A stretch of 64,000 nucleotides of DNA from an uncultured Flavobacteriaceae bacterium. Lineage in GTDB: Bacteria; Bacteroidota; Bacteroidia; Flavobacteriales; Flavobacteriaceae. The DNA is taken from NCBI GenBank assembly GCA_947494825.1, contig CANLWN010000003.1:310001-374000 (forward strand), written 5' to 3'. A program made the position numbers and the translations under genes. Below are positions 26,672 through 34,550 of this stretch, piece by piece (the first letter of the stretch is position 1; each line of letters opens with the position of its first letter). The notes beneath the pieces were generated by a model, which saw only the letters and a list, made by a program, of their open reading frames with translations, did no database searches and was not told where the DNA came from.

Positions 26672-27054
26672 AGTTTTATATTTTAGATTACTGCAATACT
26701 TTACGCAAGATCGAAGAGAAAAGCCAAAAACCGGATCGGGCAACTTTGTTCCTGTTGGGCTATCCATTTTTAACGCAAAAAGAAGACCTAAAGCTTCCTT
26801 TTTGGAAAGGACCATTCTTTTAAATTTACGAATATTCCAGATGAAATCAAAACATTCAAGGCCCTTATTTGTGCGTCAATCATCAGAATTTCAATGGTTT
26901 GAAAAATCCTCTGCTCAAAACCGAATCCTGCTTCCCAAGATAGCAACCCAGGGCCCAAAACGGGGCGCTCTTTTCAAGAAAAAGCCATCCCCTTTGACCG
27001 GATTTCCATAGTCAGCCTCTCCCATCGCATATCTTGCCCGTTCATTTGTTTATC
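26672..27054 (-). other. Long leader or small RNA region upstream of slipin
   Basis: About 380 bases between the slipin start and the minus-strand transcription start predicted near 27054 from the -7 element TATCTTTG at 27059-27066. It holds only tiny frames, such as a 23-codon frame at 26974-27045 beginning MNGQDMRWE, and shows no family resemblance. It may be a long 5' leader of slipin, a separate small RNA, or a decayed gene. I see no clear terminator inside. Confidence 0.45.
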
Positions 27055-27089
27055 TACCCAAAGATATTGCCCCAAAGGTTGCTCAAGAA

Positions 27090-27101
27090 TGACCAATATC
27101 A
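27090..27101. promoter_or_regulatory. Fnr-type box upstream of ytfI-like/gerW and of slipin leader
   Basis: TGACCAATATCA. Plus side: TTCCTTTG at 27125-27132, 23 nt away, 14 nt before the ATG at 27147. Minus side: the consensus TATCTTTG at 27059-27066, also 23 nt away, pointing to slipin. Confidence 0.82.
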
Positions 27102-27146
27102 TTGTGCTACAATCCCCACTTCACTTCCTTTGCAGAAAACAAAAAC

Positions 27147-27647
27147 ATGTGGCTGACTGTTGTTTTCATTCTGTTTTTTTTGGTTTTGGCTTACGTGTTG
27201 CTTGCCCCCATAAATTTCTATATGGACACGGCCACCCAACGCTACGACCTTAGCTTTGGAAGTCTGGCCAAGGCAAACCTGGAGATGCATAAAGAAGCGC
27301 TTTTGCGAATAAAATTGAAGCTGCTCTTTATGAAATTCTACTTCTACCCCTTGAAGTGGAAACATGCACGGGAAAAAAGGACCTCAAAGAAAAAAAAGCT
27401 TGGAAAAAGCAGAAGGAGCCTGGGCCCGAGAAAGGGCCTACGGATGTTGAAATCCTTTAAAGTGAAGCGTTTGTTGGTTGATCTGGATACCGGGAATTGC
27501 ATTTCAAATGCAAAATTATATCCCTTATTTGCCCTCCTGAACTACCATATAGGGTCGTTTCACATCAACTTTGAAGGAAGGAATAGAATGGCACTGCATA
27601 TGCAGAACAGGCCAATACGTATAATTAAATCGTTCATTAACTTTTAA
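27147..27647 (+). CDS. Membrane-anchored YtfI/DUF2953-like protein
   Basis: A 166-residue protein with one N-terminal membrane helix (about 2-22) and a beta-rich remainder interrupted by a very basic Lys/Arg/Ser stretch (about 72-100). Size, topology and position before a gerW homologue resemble the Firmicute gene ytfI (DUF2953), which lies next to ytfJ/gerW; sequence similarity is weak. The ORF could be read from 27102, but that lies inside the promoter. Start ATG 27147. Function unknown; probably acts with the next gene, 10 nt away. Confidence 0.6.
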   Translation: MWLTVVFILFFLVLAYVLLAPINFYMDTATQRYDLSFGSLAKANLEMHKEALLRIKLKLLFMKFYFYPLKWKHAREKRTSKKKKLGKSRRSLGPRKGLRMLKSFKVKRLLVDLDTGNCISNAKLYPLFALLNYHIGSFHINFEGRNRMALHMQNRPIRIIKSFINF

Positions 27648-27657
27648 GAATCATCTT

Positions 27658-28026
27658 ATGGATTTACATTTTGAAGAATTATTGACAAAAATTACGGATT
27701 TTATAAAGTCCGAGGCCAAGACAGAAACTGTTGTTGGCGAACAATTTGATCTTGGGGAATTTAAATGTGTTCCCGTAATCAAAGTAGGTATGGGATTTGG
27801 ATCTGGCGGCGGAGAAGGCACCGAAGCTAAATCCCGTAGGGGGCAAGGTATGGGGGCCGGCGCAGGTGTCGGCATAGAGCCCATCGGTTTCTTGGTGACC
27901 AAGGCCGATGAGATTTCCTTCCTTGAGGCCGGAAAGACCCATGGTCTGGCAGCTGCTTTTGAAAAAGTCCCTGACCTCATTGCAAAACTTGCCGAAAATA
28001 GACGCAAGGATAGAGAAATGGCCTAA
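27658..28026 (+). CDS. GerW/YtfJ-family protein
   Basis: A 122-residue protein with the GerW pattern: an N-terminal helix (EELLTKITDFIKSEAK), TVVGEQFDLGEFKCVPVIKVGMGFGSGGGEG, a Gly-rich middle and GVGIEPIGFLV. In Bacillus YtfJ/GerW is needed for germination, but the family is also widespread in non-spore-formers with unknown roles. Here it is cotranscribed with the ytfI-like gene from an Fnr-type promoter and followed by a strong terminator. Confidence 0.85.
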   Translation: MDLHFEELLTKITDFIKSEAKTETVVGEQFDLGEFKCVPVIKVGMGFGSGGGEGTEAKSRRGQGMGAGAGVGIEPIGFLVTKADEISFLEAGKTHGLAAAFEKVPDLIAKLAENRRKDREMA

Positions 28027-28050
28027 CCCTTGGGAGAGGCTGGCTCGATA

Positions 28051-28100
28051 GGGCAAAACTGGGTGGATTTCTACATGCGGTTTTGCCCGTCTCATTTTTT
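28051..28100 (+). terminator. Terminator after gerW-like gene
   Basis: Stem GGGCAAAAC (28051-28059) pairs with GTTTTGCCC (28080-28088); a T run follows at 28095-28100. It closes the ytfI-like/gerW unit. Confidence 0.7.
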
Positions 28101-28141
28101 ATGGCACCCTGATTAACAATATGCTGAGGTGTCCCACCTTA

Positions 28142-29185
28142 TTACTCTGGATCGCCAGAATCCAAATCCCGGATCGGCATCAAAGCTTCTTTTAAAATCT
28201 CTTCCAGGACCGGTTGTGTAGTGGGATCGATCAAGTTCAAGGCCCTAACCTTACAGAGTTTTTCTACCATGCTAACCCCGGCCAAGGTATTGGTGGCGAC
28301 CCCGGTCACAATATCAGGCACTAGGTCAAAGGCTTTCATGAGTCCGTAGACGGCATAGGGATCCGAGGCGCTTAGGATGGTACATTTTATTTGATCACGT
28401 ATGGTATTTATGGCTATATCCCCATTATAAGGCTCAAGTGGGGATGCGCCAATCTCAATAACGGCCACATCGGCCTCAGCGCGGGAAATTCTGTTTAAAA
28501 GTTGCCGTAACTTACTTTGATATGTCTCCTTAGGACAAATGGATGAAGGCAGTCCCACATCCACAAAATCCAACACAACATCGGCACCTGCGTCCTTGAC
28601 GGCCAATATATCCTTGAGACGGCCCGCCCCTGTAAGCTTAGCGCCAACTACCTTATACCCTGCCTGTTTCAACATGTTGGTCACGATTCGGGCGGAGGTG
28701 GTCTTTCCCGCAGACATGGAAGTTCCCACAAAGAGGATTACCGGAATGGCGAAAGCGGTGTCCGCTACGGACTCCACAAAGGATTCCATGGTCAGTTTGG
28801 AACCTTGTCTGAACGCATGCCCGCTATAGGCAACTTTCATCATTTTCGGTAGGAATACGGATTTGGACGTAAGCTTGCCCACTAGGCCCGCTCCGGTCAA
28901 TACGCTCATTTTAAGGTCGTCTTCCACGCTGCGCCACGTTCCGGTAGCTTCCAAAGTGGCAAAGCGTTCGCCCAAGGCCCCCACAAAAGATTCCCCCCGT
29001 ATTACCCCGCGCATTCGCCCATTGGGAAGTTCTAATTTTAGGCTATCGCTGCCCGGATTCACAATTTCACAAACGACATAATCACCTGTTTCCCAGTGTT
29101 CCTTGGGTATCTTTTTGACTGTAAACCCCTTCTCCTGAAGATCCGAAATACGTGTCAAGGAGGTAAAGATATATTTATGGTTCAT
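28142..29185 (-). CDS. DUF1611/DgcN-like P-loop protein
   Basis: A 347-residue protein with a variable N-terminal domain and a P-loop domain whose GTSMSAGKTT (about 154-163) matches DUF1611 proteins. DgcN members of that family have been linked to D-glutamate metabolism; whether this one shares that reaction is uncertain. Last gene of a three-gene operon with tight ATGA overlaps, after an M20 peptidase and a flavin reductase-like gene. The partner set differs from the usual DgcN/DgcA pair, as no epimerase is present. Confidence 0.65.
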   Translation of the reverse strand: MNHKYIFTSLTRISDLQEKGFTVKKIPKEHWETGDYVVCEIVNPGSDSLKLELPNGRMRGVIRGESFVGALGERFATLEATGTWRSVEDDLKMSVLTGAGLVGKLTSKSVFLPKMMKVAYSGHAFRQGSKLTMESFVESVADTAFAIPVILFVGTSMSAGKTTSARIVTNMLKQAGYKVVGAKLTGAGRLKDILAVKDAGADVVLDFVDVGLPSSICPKETYQSKLRQLLNRISRAEADVAVIEIGASPLEPYNGDIAINTIRDQIKCTILSASDPYAVYGLMKAFDLVPDIVTGVATNTLAGVSMVEKLCKVRALNLIDPTTQPVLEEILKEALMPIRDLDSGDPE

Positions 29186-30357
29186 GGTGCTGAATTTAAT
29201 GGTTCCATTGCCAGCAATAGGGTTAGCAAGGCCGTTCTTTCCGTCAATTTGTTGCTAAGGATATACTCATGGCTTGCATGGGCACCATCACCTGGTGTTC
29301 CAAGTCCGTCGAGCGTTGCGGTGAACAAGCTGGTGGTATTGGCATCAGAGCCTCCACCGGCCGTAGCCTGATCAAGCTCAATTCCTAGACCCTTTCCTTC
29401 GCGCTTGGCCAGCTCCCACAATTTTTGGTTCCTGGTCGTACGTTCCATGGGAGGGCGACCCATACCTCCCTGGATGTCCAATACAACCTCTTTGAACTGT
29501 GGTTTTAGTTCCCTGATTTTTTTTGAAATGTATTTCCCGTCCGCTTCGGTAAGTACTCGGACGTCTATGACGGCCCTACTCTCAGGAGCCACCACATTGG
29601 GGGAAATACCTCCCTCTATAGTGCCAACATTTACCGTGATTCCTCTTTTTATATCGTTCATCTCATACAATTTTTGCACTTGATGCGATAGTTCCACTAT
29701 GGCATTAATACCCTTGGAAGGGTCTAGACCTGCGTGCGCCGCCTTTCCCTTTACGGTGATTATGAAACGTCCCAATCCCTTTCTGGCCGTCTTTAAGCTT
29801 CCCTCCAAACCCAAAGGAGGCTCCAAGACAAATGCACGATCGGCAATTTTAGCCAAACGACGTATGGCATGGGTAGACTCCCTGCTCCCTATTTCCTCAT
29901 CGGAATTGATCAAAACCAGCGGTGTTACCAGCAGGGGCAGAGCCATTGCCTCGATCGCCGCCACTGAAAATATCAATTGGGTTAGTCCGGCCTTCATGTC
30001 ATAAACCCCTGGGCCCTTTAGTTTTCCGTTTTTATCGGATAGGGGCATTTCTTTTAGTGTATTGATCGGCCACACGGTATCACAATGCCCTACGACAAGT
30101 TGAACGGGCAGGGCCTTATTTCGAAGGCGTGGCCTTGCATACAGGTAGCCCCCTGTAACCTTACCAGGTACATGAAGGGTCAAATAGCCCATACTTTCCA
30201 ATCTTTCCTTCAGGAAATGCAACAGCCTATGCTGTTTGTCTACTGATGTGGAAGGTGTTTCCAAGGCGACCAGCCGTTTTAAAAAATGTAGCATCTCTTC
30301 TCGATGCAACTCGAGATACTTCTTTACCTCTGCAATAATTTCTACCCGCCCCGTCAT
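29182..30357 (-). CDS. M20 family metallopeptidase (carboxypeptidase G2-like)
   Basis: A 391-residue di-zinc peptidase. Zinc ligands and catalytic residues are visible: H91 and D93 in GHCDTVW, D120 in GVYDMKAG, E154/E155 in SDEEIGS, E179 in VLEPPLG and a late H in DGAHASHEY. The lid domain sits between about 190 and 305. The CPG2-like branch cleaves C-terminal glutamate from acyl-amino acids, so it may act on an acyl-amino acid or a glutamyl compound. No signal peptide, so cytoplasmic. Overlaps both neighbours by 4 nt. Confidence 0.88.
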   Translation of the reverse strand: MTGRVEIIAEVKKYLELHREEMLHFLKRLVALETPSTSVDKQHRLLHFLKERLESMGYLTLHVPGKVTGGYLYARPRLRNKALPVQLVVGHCDTVWPINTLKEMPLSDKNGKLKGPGVYDMKAGLTQLIFSVAAIEAMALPLLVTPLVLINSDEEIGSRESTHAIRRLAKIADRAFVLEPPLGLEGSLKTARKGLGRFIITVKGKAAHAGLDPSKGINAIVELSHQVQKLYEMNDIKRGITVNVGTIEGGISPNVVAPESRAVIDVRVLTEADGKYISKKIRELKPQFKEVVLDIQGGMGRPPMERTTRNQKLWELAKREGKGLGIELDQATAGGGSDANTTSLFTATLDGLGTPGDGAHASHEYILSNKLTERTALLTLLLAMEPLNSAP

Positions 30358-30965
30358 CGTTTAAAGTCCTTTGGAAAAGGGAAATTGAAGGTTTCGGAAA
30401 GCTTGGCAAAACGCCCATTGGCCACATAGGCCAATAAAGGATGTTGATACATTTGCAGTTGTTCGTCAGCATCGGAAACCTTCTGGTATTCTTTATGCAC
30501 GTATGCAGCACTTATCTTTCCGGTTATAAAACTATGGGCATCAAATCCATCAATTATCTTAAACAGCTGACATTCCAGATAGAGATAGGAATTTCCAATA
30601 AAGAGCGCATCAATAGTAGGGGTCTTAATCGTGGGCAATGCCTGTACAATGTCCTTGGATTTGGCTTCCTGACCTGATCTGGGCGAAGCGCTAAGGGAGG
30701 CAAGCGCAATTTGGTCCGGTAATGGAAAACTTACGGCAAATTCCCCTGTTTTCTTCACATTGTGATAGGTGGCATGAGACGGAGTACATACGAAACCAAA
30801 GTAATTTGAATGTCCTAAGGGGGTGGCCATATGTTTAGGCGCCAAATCGTATCCTTTTCCTTCTTTGGTCCCTATAACGACCAAAGGAGCAACCATAAAG
30901 AAACGATCCCAAATCGGTGCTTGGGTTTCCAAGGGTATAAAATCTTTCAATAATTCCTTATCCAT
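30354..30965 (-). CDS. Flavin reductase family protein (FMN-binding split barrel)
   Basis: A 203-residue flavin reductase-like split barrel with PLVVIGTKEGKG at the strand that binds FMN, HMATPLGHSNYFGFVCTPSHATYHN and EFAVSFPLP. These proteins bind FMN and either reduce it or act on small substrates. It is the first gene of the operon with the M20 peptidase and the P-loop protein, and sits directly behind an Fnr-type promoter. The role of the operon is unknown. Confidence 0.85.
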   Translation of the reverse strand: MDKELLKDFIPLETQAPIWDRFFMVAPLVVIGTKEGKGYDLAPKHMATPLGHSNYFGFVCTPSHATYHNVKKTGEFAVSFPLPDQIALASLSASPRSGQEAKSKDIVQALPTIKTPTIDALFIGNSYLYLECQLFKIIDGFDAHSFITGKISAAYVHKEYQKVSDADEQLQMYQHPLLAYVANGRFAKLSETFNFPFPKDFKR

Positions 30966-31020
30966 AGAACCGTATTAGGTAGGTCCTTTTAAATGTACAA
31001 AAGCCATAGGGCGTGAAAAC

Positions 31021-31032
31021 TGATATTTATCA
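31021..31032 (-). promoter_or_regulatory. Fnr-type box upstream of flavin reductase operon
   Basis: TGATATTTATCA with -7 element TACATTTA at 30990-30997, 23 nt away on the minus strand, and the gene start 24 nt after it. Sits 39 nt before the stop-side end of the DUF302 gene. Confidence 0.82.
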
Positions 31033-31063
31033 GCAGTGAAAATGTAAACCAGGGAAGACCTGC

Positions 31064-31453
31064 CTATAAAGAGCTTATAACATTTTGAAGCTTAGCGGCC
31101 ACCTCAGTGGCAATATCCCCCAAGGAATCATTATCCACGCCCTGCATGGAAACCATGGGGTTTACGGCCGACACCTCGATAAGACCAGCTTCTTTTTCCT
31201 GAACAATGACATTGCAGGGGAGCAGTGTCCCTATCTTATCCTCTGCCTGCAAGGCTTTGTAGGCAAAAGGAGGGTTGCAAGCTCCCAAAATGACGTAATT
31301 TCTAAAATCTACCTCCAACTTTTTCTTAAAGGTAGCTTTAAGGTCAATGGTGGTAAGCACCCCAAACTTTTCTTTCTTTAGGGCTTCTATGACCTTCTGG
31401 ACAGCTTCGTCGAAGCCTTGGTTTCTCAAAACCGTGTTGTAGTAATATTTCAT
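31064..31453 (-). CDS. DUF302 family protein
   Basis: A 129-residue DUF302 domain protein with KEKFGVLTTIDLKATFKKKLEVDF, ILGACNPPFAYKALQ and a C-terminal VSMQGVDNDSLGDIA segment. Function unknown; often encoded with redox or stress genes. ATG 31453 is taken as start because homology begins there; the frame is open upstream to 31663. An inverted repeat (31517-31543) lies in the leader. An Fnr-type promoter at 31916-31958 may read into it past a terminator. Confidence 0.8.
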   Translation of the reverse strand: MKYYYNTVLRNQGFDEAVQKVIEALKKEKFGVLTTIDLKATFKKKLEVDFRNYVILGACNPPFAYKALQAEDKIGTLLPCNVIVQEKEAGLIEVSAVNPMVSMQGVDNDSLGDIATEVAAKLQNVISSL

Positions 31454-31516
31454 AATGATGTTTCCATGTCCTTGTTTGTATACCGCCGACCAAATCCTAT
31501 GGCCCGATCCAAAACA

Positions 31517-31543
31517 GAAACAGGAGGCATTGCCTCCTGTTTC
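31517..31543 (-). terminator. Perfect 13-base hairpin upstream of DUF302
   Basis: GAAACAGGAGGCA (31517-31529) and TGCCTCCTGTTTC (31531-31543) form a perfect stem with one central base. On the minus strand it is followed by TGTTTTGG, a weak terminator tail. It sits 63 nt upstream of the DUF302 start and might be a terminator of a leader transcript, an RNA-stability element or a regulatory hairpin. Confidence 0.5.
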
Positions 31544-31695
31544 CAGTGAGAAATTCAACTTGTCCTTAAATGCGATCCTTCTCTTAAATCGTTTTATTGC
31601 TAAAATGACGTAAAAGGGGATTTCAAAAAAAATAGCGTCGTCACCCTCACTTTCGGCTTTCACTATCTTAGGGTAGCGGCAGCCTTTTATATATG

Positions 31696-31911
31696 AAAAA
31701 AAGACCGGGACGCCGAAGCCTCCCGACCCCTCGGGACGATATCAAGTTTACTGCTAAGCTCCTATGCCAATTAAACACCTTGTGCTATTGCTAGGACAAT
31801 GGAAAAACTGAAAAGCCTAAAAGTATCCTTGAAACCGACCCTAAATCCTCGGTGTCTTGCAACACCAAAAATTATGCCTTATGATTTTCTTCAATGAACG
31901 TTGCTTATAAT
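31696..31911 (-). ncRNA. Candidate Fnr-controlled small RNA
   Basis: A 216-base minus-strand transcript is predicted from the Fnr-type promoter (box 31947-31958, -7 TACATTAG at 31916-31923) to a Rho-independent terminator: GACCGGGA (31703-31710) pairs with TCCCGACC (31721-31728) in the RNA, with two wobble pairs, across a small GC/UUCG-capped loop, followed by seven T (31696-31702). No reading frame with a start lies in it. An alternative hairpin, TCCCGA/TCGGGA at 31721-31736, shares the left stem and could act as an antiterminator. It could therefore also be an attenuated leader of DUF302. Confidence 0.55.
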
Positions 31912-31946
31912 GGCGCTAATGTAATAGCCTTTCCCAGGCCTTAAAA

Positions 31947-31958
31947 TGATATTGGTCA
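31947..31958 (-). promoter_or_regulatory. Fnr-type box upstream of the candidate small RNA
   Basis: TGATATTGGTCA, with TACATTAG at 31916-31923 exactly 23 nt away on the minus strand. It is 494 nt upstream of the DUF302 start, with no protein gene between. Confidence 0.75.
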
Positions 31959-32098
31959 TGTTAGGTAATTTTTTCCGATTTATTCGGTTCCGCCAGTTCT
32001 TGATCAAAATTTATATTTCATGGTTTCGAACACCCGCTCTTATTCCCCATGGTACTTCCTCAACGCATAGAAGTCCCAAAAATTACGGTTTTGCCATA

Positions 32099-32110
32099 TG
32101 ATATTTGTCA
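32099..32110 (+). promoter_or_regulatory. Fnr-type box upstream of site-2 protease operon
   Basis: TGATATTTGTCA with -7 element TAATTTCA at 32134-32141, 23 nt away. The gene starts at 32162, 20 nt after the element; a TTG frame opening at 32105 lies inside the box and is therefore not the start. Confidence 0.82.
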
Positions 32111-32161
32111 TTGTCCACGGCACAACAAGAGGCTAATTTCACAACAATAAAATTTTGTCCT

Positions 32162-33253
32162 ATGAAGGGTGTGTTAAACCTTGGTCGGGTTGCGGATATT
32201 AAGATACAAGTGCATTGGACCTTTGCGCTCCTATTGATCTGGATAGTCTATTCCGAACTAAAACAGGGCGGCTCACTGCAGTCCTCCTTGTTTAGCACGA
32301 GCCTTATTCTTGTCCTTTTTTTATGTGTGGTTCTACATGAGTTGGGTCACGCGCTTACCGCCCGAAAGTTCAATGTACGCACCCGGGAGATTACCCTTTT
32401 ACCCATTGGCGGTGTGGCCTCCATGGACAAAATGCCCGAGAAACCCGCGCAGGAACTTCTAGTGGCCTTGGCCGGACCCGCGGTGAACGTGGTCATCGCA
32501 ATTGTTTTGTATTTTCTGATACCTGTAAGGGGCTACCTTGATTCAGAACCGATGCAAATATTGGAACTTCTTAACACCCCTAGTCCACAGACCTTCTTTT
32601 TCTATCTCTTCATTGCCAATGTAATGCTGGTGGTATTCAATATGGTTCCTGCCTTTCCTATGGATGGCGGTCGTGTCCTCCGGGCGCTTTTGACATTGAG
32701 GATGGATCGGGTGAGGGCAACGGATATCGCTGCCCGGATAGGACAGCTATTGGCGGTGGTTTTTTTTGTGCTGGGATTTTTATTTAACCCCTTTTTAATA
32801 CTGATAGCCCTCTTTATTTTCATAGCGGCATATGGTGAGAACAAAATGGTAAAACAAGAATCCCTTTTGGAAGGCCATAGTGTACACCAGGCCATGCTCA
32901 CCAATATCACGATAATCCGTCCGGAACAGACCGTTCAAGAGGTGGTGAAGATTGTACTGGCTGGTTCGGAGCGGGATTTTGTCGTTGCCGAGACCGATAG
33001 CATCCACGGTGTATTGTACCATAAAGATATCATTAAGCACGCCGGAAATCCCGAGTTGCAGATCAAGGACATCATGCATACCGATTTCAGCACCATAGAC
33101 GCTTCGGAAGCGGTTAAAGAGGTGTTTCAGCTTATCGCGAAAGAACGTAGGAGCTTCTTTCCCGTTACCCAGGAACAAAGATTGGTCGGGGCCATAGACA
33201 TGGCCAACTTAAACGAGTACATTTTGATCAGGTCCAATCTGATGACCGAATAA
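32162..33253 (+). CDS. Site-2 protease (M50) with CBS domains
   Basis: A 363-residue intramembrane zinc protease. The HExxH motif VLHELGHALTARKF (H59, E60, H63) and the MDGGRVLRALL motif (D168 region) are intact. Six or so membrane helices precede two C-terminal CBS domains (about 245-363), which often sense adenine nucleotides. Such proteins release membrane-bound factors or degrade membrane peptides; the substrate is unknown. It starts an operon with a MacAB-like exporter under an Fnr-type promoter. Confidence 0.9.
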   Translation: MKGVLNLGRVADIKIQVHWTFALLLIWIVYSELKQGGSLQSSLFSTSLILVLFLCVVLHELGHALTARKFNVRTREITLLPIGGVASMDKMPEKPAQELLVALAGPAVNVVIAIVLYFLIPVRGYLDSEPMQILELLNTPSPQTFFFYLFIANVMLVVFNMVPAFPMDGGRVLRALLTLRMDRVRATDIAARIGQLLAVVFFVLGFLFNPFLILIALFIFIAAYGENKMVKQESLLEGHSVHQAMLTNITIIRPEQTVQEVVKIVLAGSERDFVVAETDSIHGVLYHKDIIKHAGNPELQIKDIMHTDFSTIDASEAVKEVFQLIAKERRSFFPVTQEQRLVGAIDMANLNEYILIRSNLMTE

Positions 33254-33340
33254 TGGACGCCTTAAACCCGTATAGAGGCCTACGGTTCCTTGGAGGAAAG
33301 CTAGGCACCTGGTTTACCTTAAGACCTTAAAACAAAAATC

Positions 33341-33469
33341 ATGTCGGTATTAAAAGTCATAGCAGCACAGGGAACATTAAGAAAGCAGCAATGCATCCTT
33401 AAAGGAGTTGTTCCTTTTATAAGTATATTTATTGTTATTCTGAGTTTAGAAAGCCGGTACTATGATTAG
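33341..33469 (+). CDS. Possible 42-residue small membrane protein
   Basis: A short frame, ATG 33341 to TAG 33469, with hydrophobic residues 23-36 (GVVPFISIFIVILSL). It overlaps the next start codon by 8 nt (the next ATG is at 33462), a pattern that suggests translational coupling. It may be a real small protein of the exporter operon or chance. No family recognised. Confidence 0.35.
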   Translation: MSVLKVIAAQGTLRKQQCILKGVVPFISIFIVILSLESRYYD

Positions 33470-34550
33470 AATATCTATGCGCTTACCACTACTGCTACTC
33501 ATTGCGGTGGGCTGCAACAGCTCTGGTGAAAAAATACTCCCGTCAAAGACAGAAATCACCGAATCGGTCTATTCCTCGGTAACCATTCAGCCAGACAGCC
33601 TTTATCAAGCTTATGCCATTGTTGGGGGCATTCTGGAGAAGAACCTTGTAGAGGAAGGGGATCCGGTACAAAAAGGCACGCCACTGTTACAAATAGAGAA
33701 TACCGCTCCCAAGCTAAACACCAAAAATGCCTTGCTGGCCCTACAATTGGCCCGTGAAAACTATAACGGGCGCGCTGCCGTGTTGAGCACGATATTGGAT
33801 GAGATCAAAGCTGCCAAATTGCAGCTGAAGAATGACTCCGTGAACTACGGGCGACAAAAAAACCTATGGGAACAGCAGATCGGGTCCAAAATTGAATATG
33901 ACAACCGCAAGTTGGCCTTTGAACTTTCGCGCAATAACCTGACCCTCTTGCAGAGCAAGTACAATCGCACCAAAAACGAATTAGAGACTCAGTTGAGCCA
34001 GGCCGAGAACAACTATAAAACTTCCTTGATCGCCACCGAGGACTTTACGGTGGAAAGCAAAATCAACGGTACTGTATATGCGCTTTACAAGAATACAGGT
34101 GAAATCGTGACTACTATGGAGCCCTTGGCGGCCGTTGGGCGCACCGATGCCTTTATTATCGAAATGCTGGTAGACGAGGTGGATATTGTGAAGCTCAAAA
34201 TCGGTCAAGCCGCCTTGATTACTCTTGACGCCTACAACTCCGAGGTGTTTGAAGCTACCGTAAGCAAGATTTATCCCCGAAAAGACGAACGGTCACAAAC
34301 CTTTAAGGTAGAGGCCACTTTTTCCAAACCCCCGGAGGTGCTGTACCCAGGCCTGGCCGGCGAGGGCAACATCATTATTGCCCAAAAGGAAAATGCGCTG
34401 ACTATTCCAAAAGCTTATTTGATCGGGGAAAACAAGGTGCGAACCTCAGCAGGCGTTATCACCGTCACCACAGGGCTGCAAAACCTGGAAGAGATAGAGA
34501 TCTTATCCGGATTGGACGCGGACACCCCTATTTTAAAGCCGACGGAATGA
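33462..34550 (+). CDS. Periplasmic adaptor (HlyD/MacA-type) lipoprotein
   Basis: A 362-residue lipoprotein (lipobox VGCN, C18) with lipoyl/beta-barrel segments (VGGILEKNLVEEGDPVQKGTPLLQI), a long coiled-coil hairpin about 75-190 and a membrane-proximal domain. Such adaptors connect an inner-membrane exporter to the outer envelope. The next genes are an FtsX/MacB-type permease (ATGA overlap) and its ATPase. Substrate unknown. It follows the site-2 protease operon head. Confidence 0.85.
   Translation: MIRISMRLPLLLLIAVGCNSSGEKILPSKTEITESVYSSVTIQPDSLYQAYAIVGGILEKNLVEEGDPVQKGTPLLQIENTAPKLNTKNALLALQLARENYNGRAAVLSTILDEIKAAKLQLKNDSVNYGRQKNLWEQQIGSKIEYDNRKLAFELSRNNLTLLQSKYNRTKNELETQLSQAENNYKTSLIATEDFTVESKINGTVYALYKNTGEIVTTMEPLAAVGRTDAFIIEMLVDEVDIVKLKIGQAALITLDAYNSEVFEATVSKIYPRKDERSQTFKVEATFSKPPEVLYPGLAGEGNIIIAQKENALTIPKAYLIGENKVRTSAGVITVTTGLQNLEEIEILSGLDADTPILKPTE

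Noticed and set aside
26511-27011. 166-codon plus-strand frame
   Set aside because: Half of it is antisense to slipin and the rest is intergenic; no start signal or family motif.
32105-32161. TTG 32105 as start of the site-2 protease
   Set aside because: This codon lies inside the Fnr-type box; ATG 32162 follows the -7 element at the usual distance.
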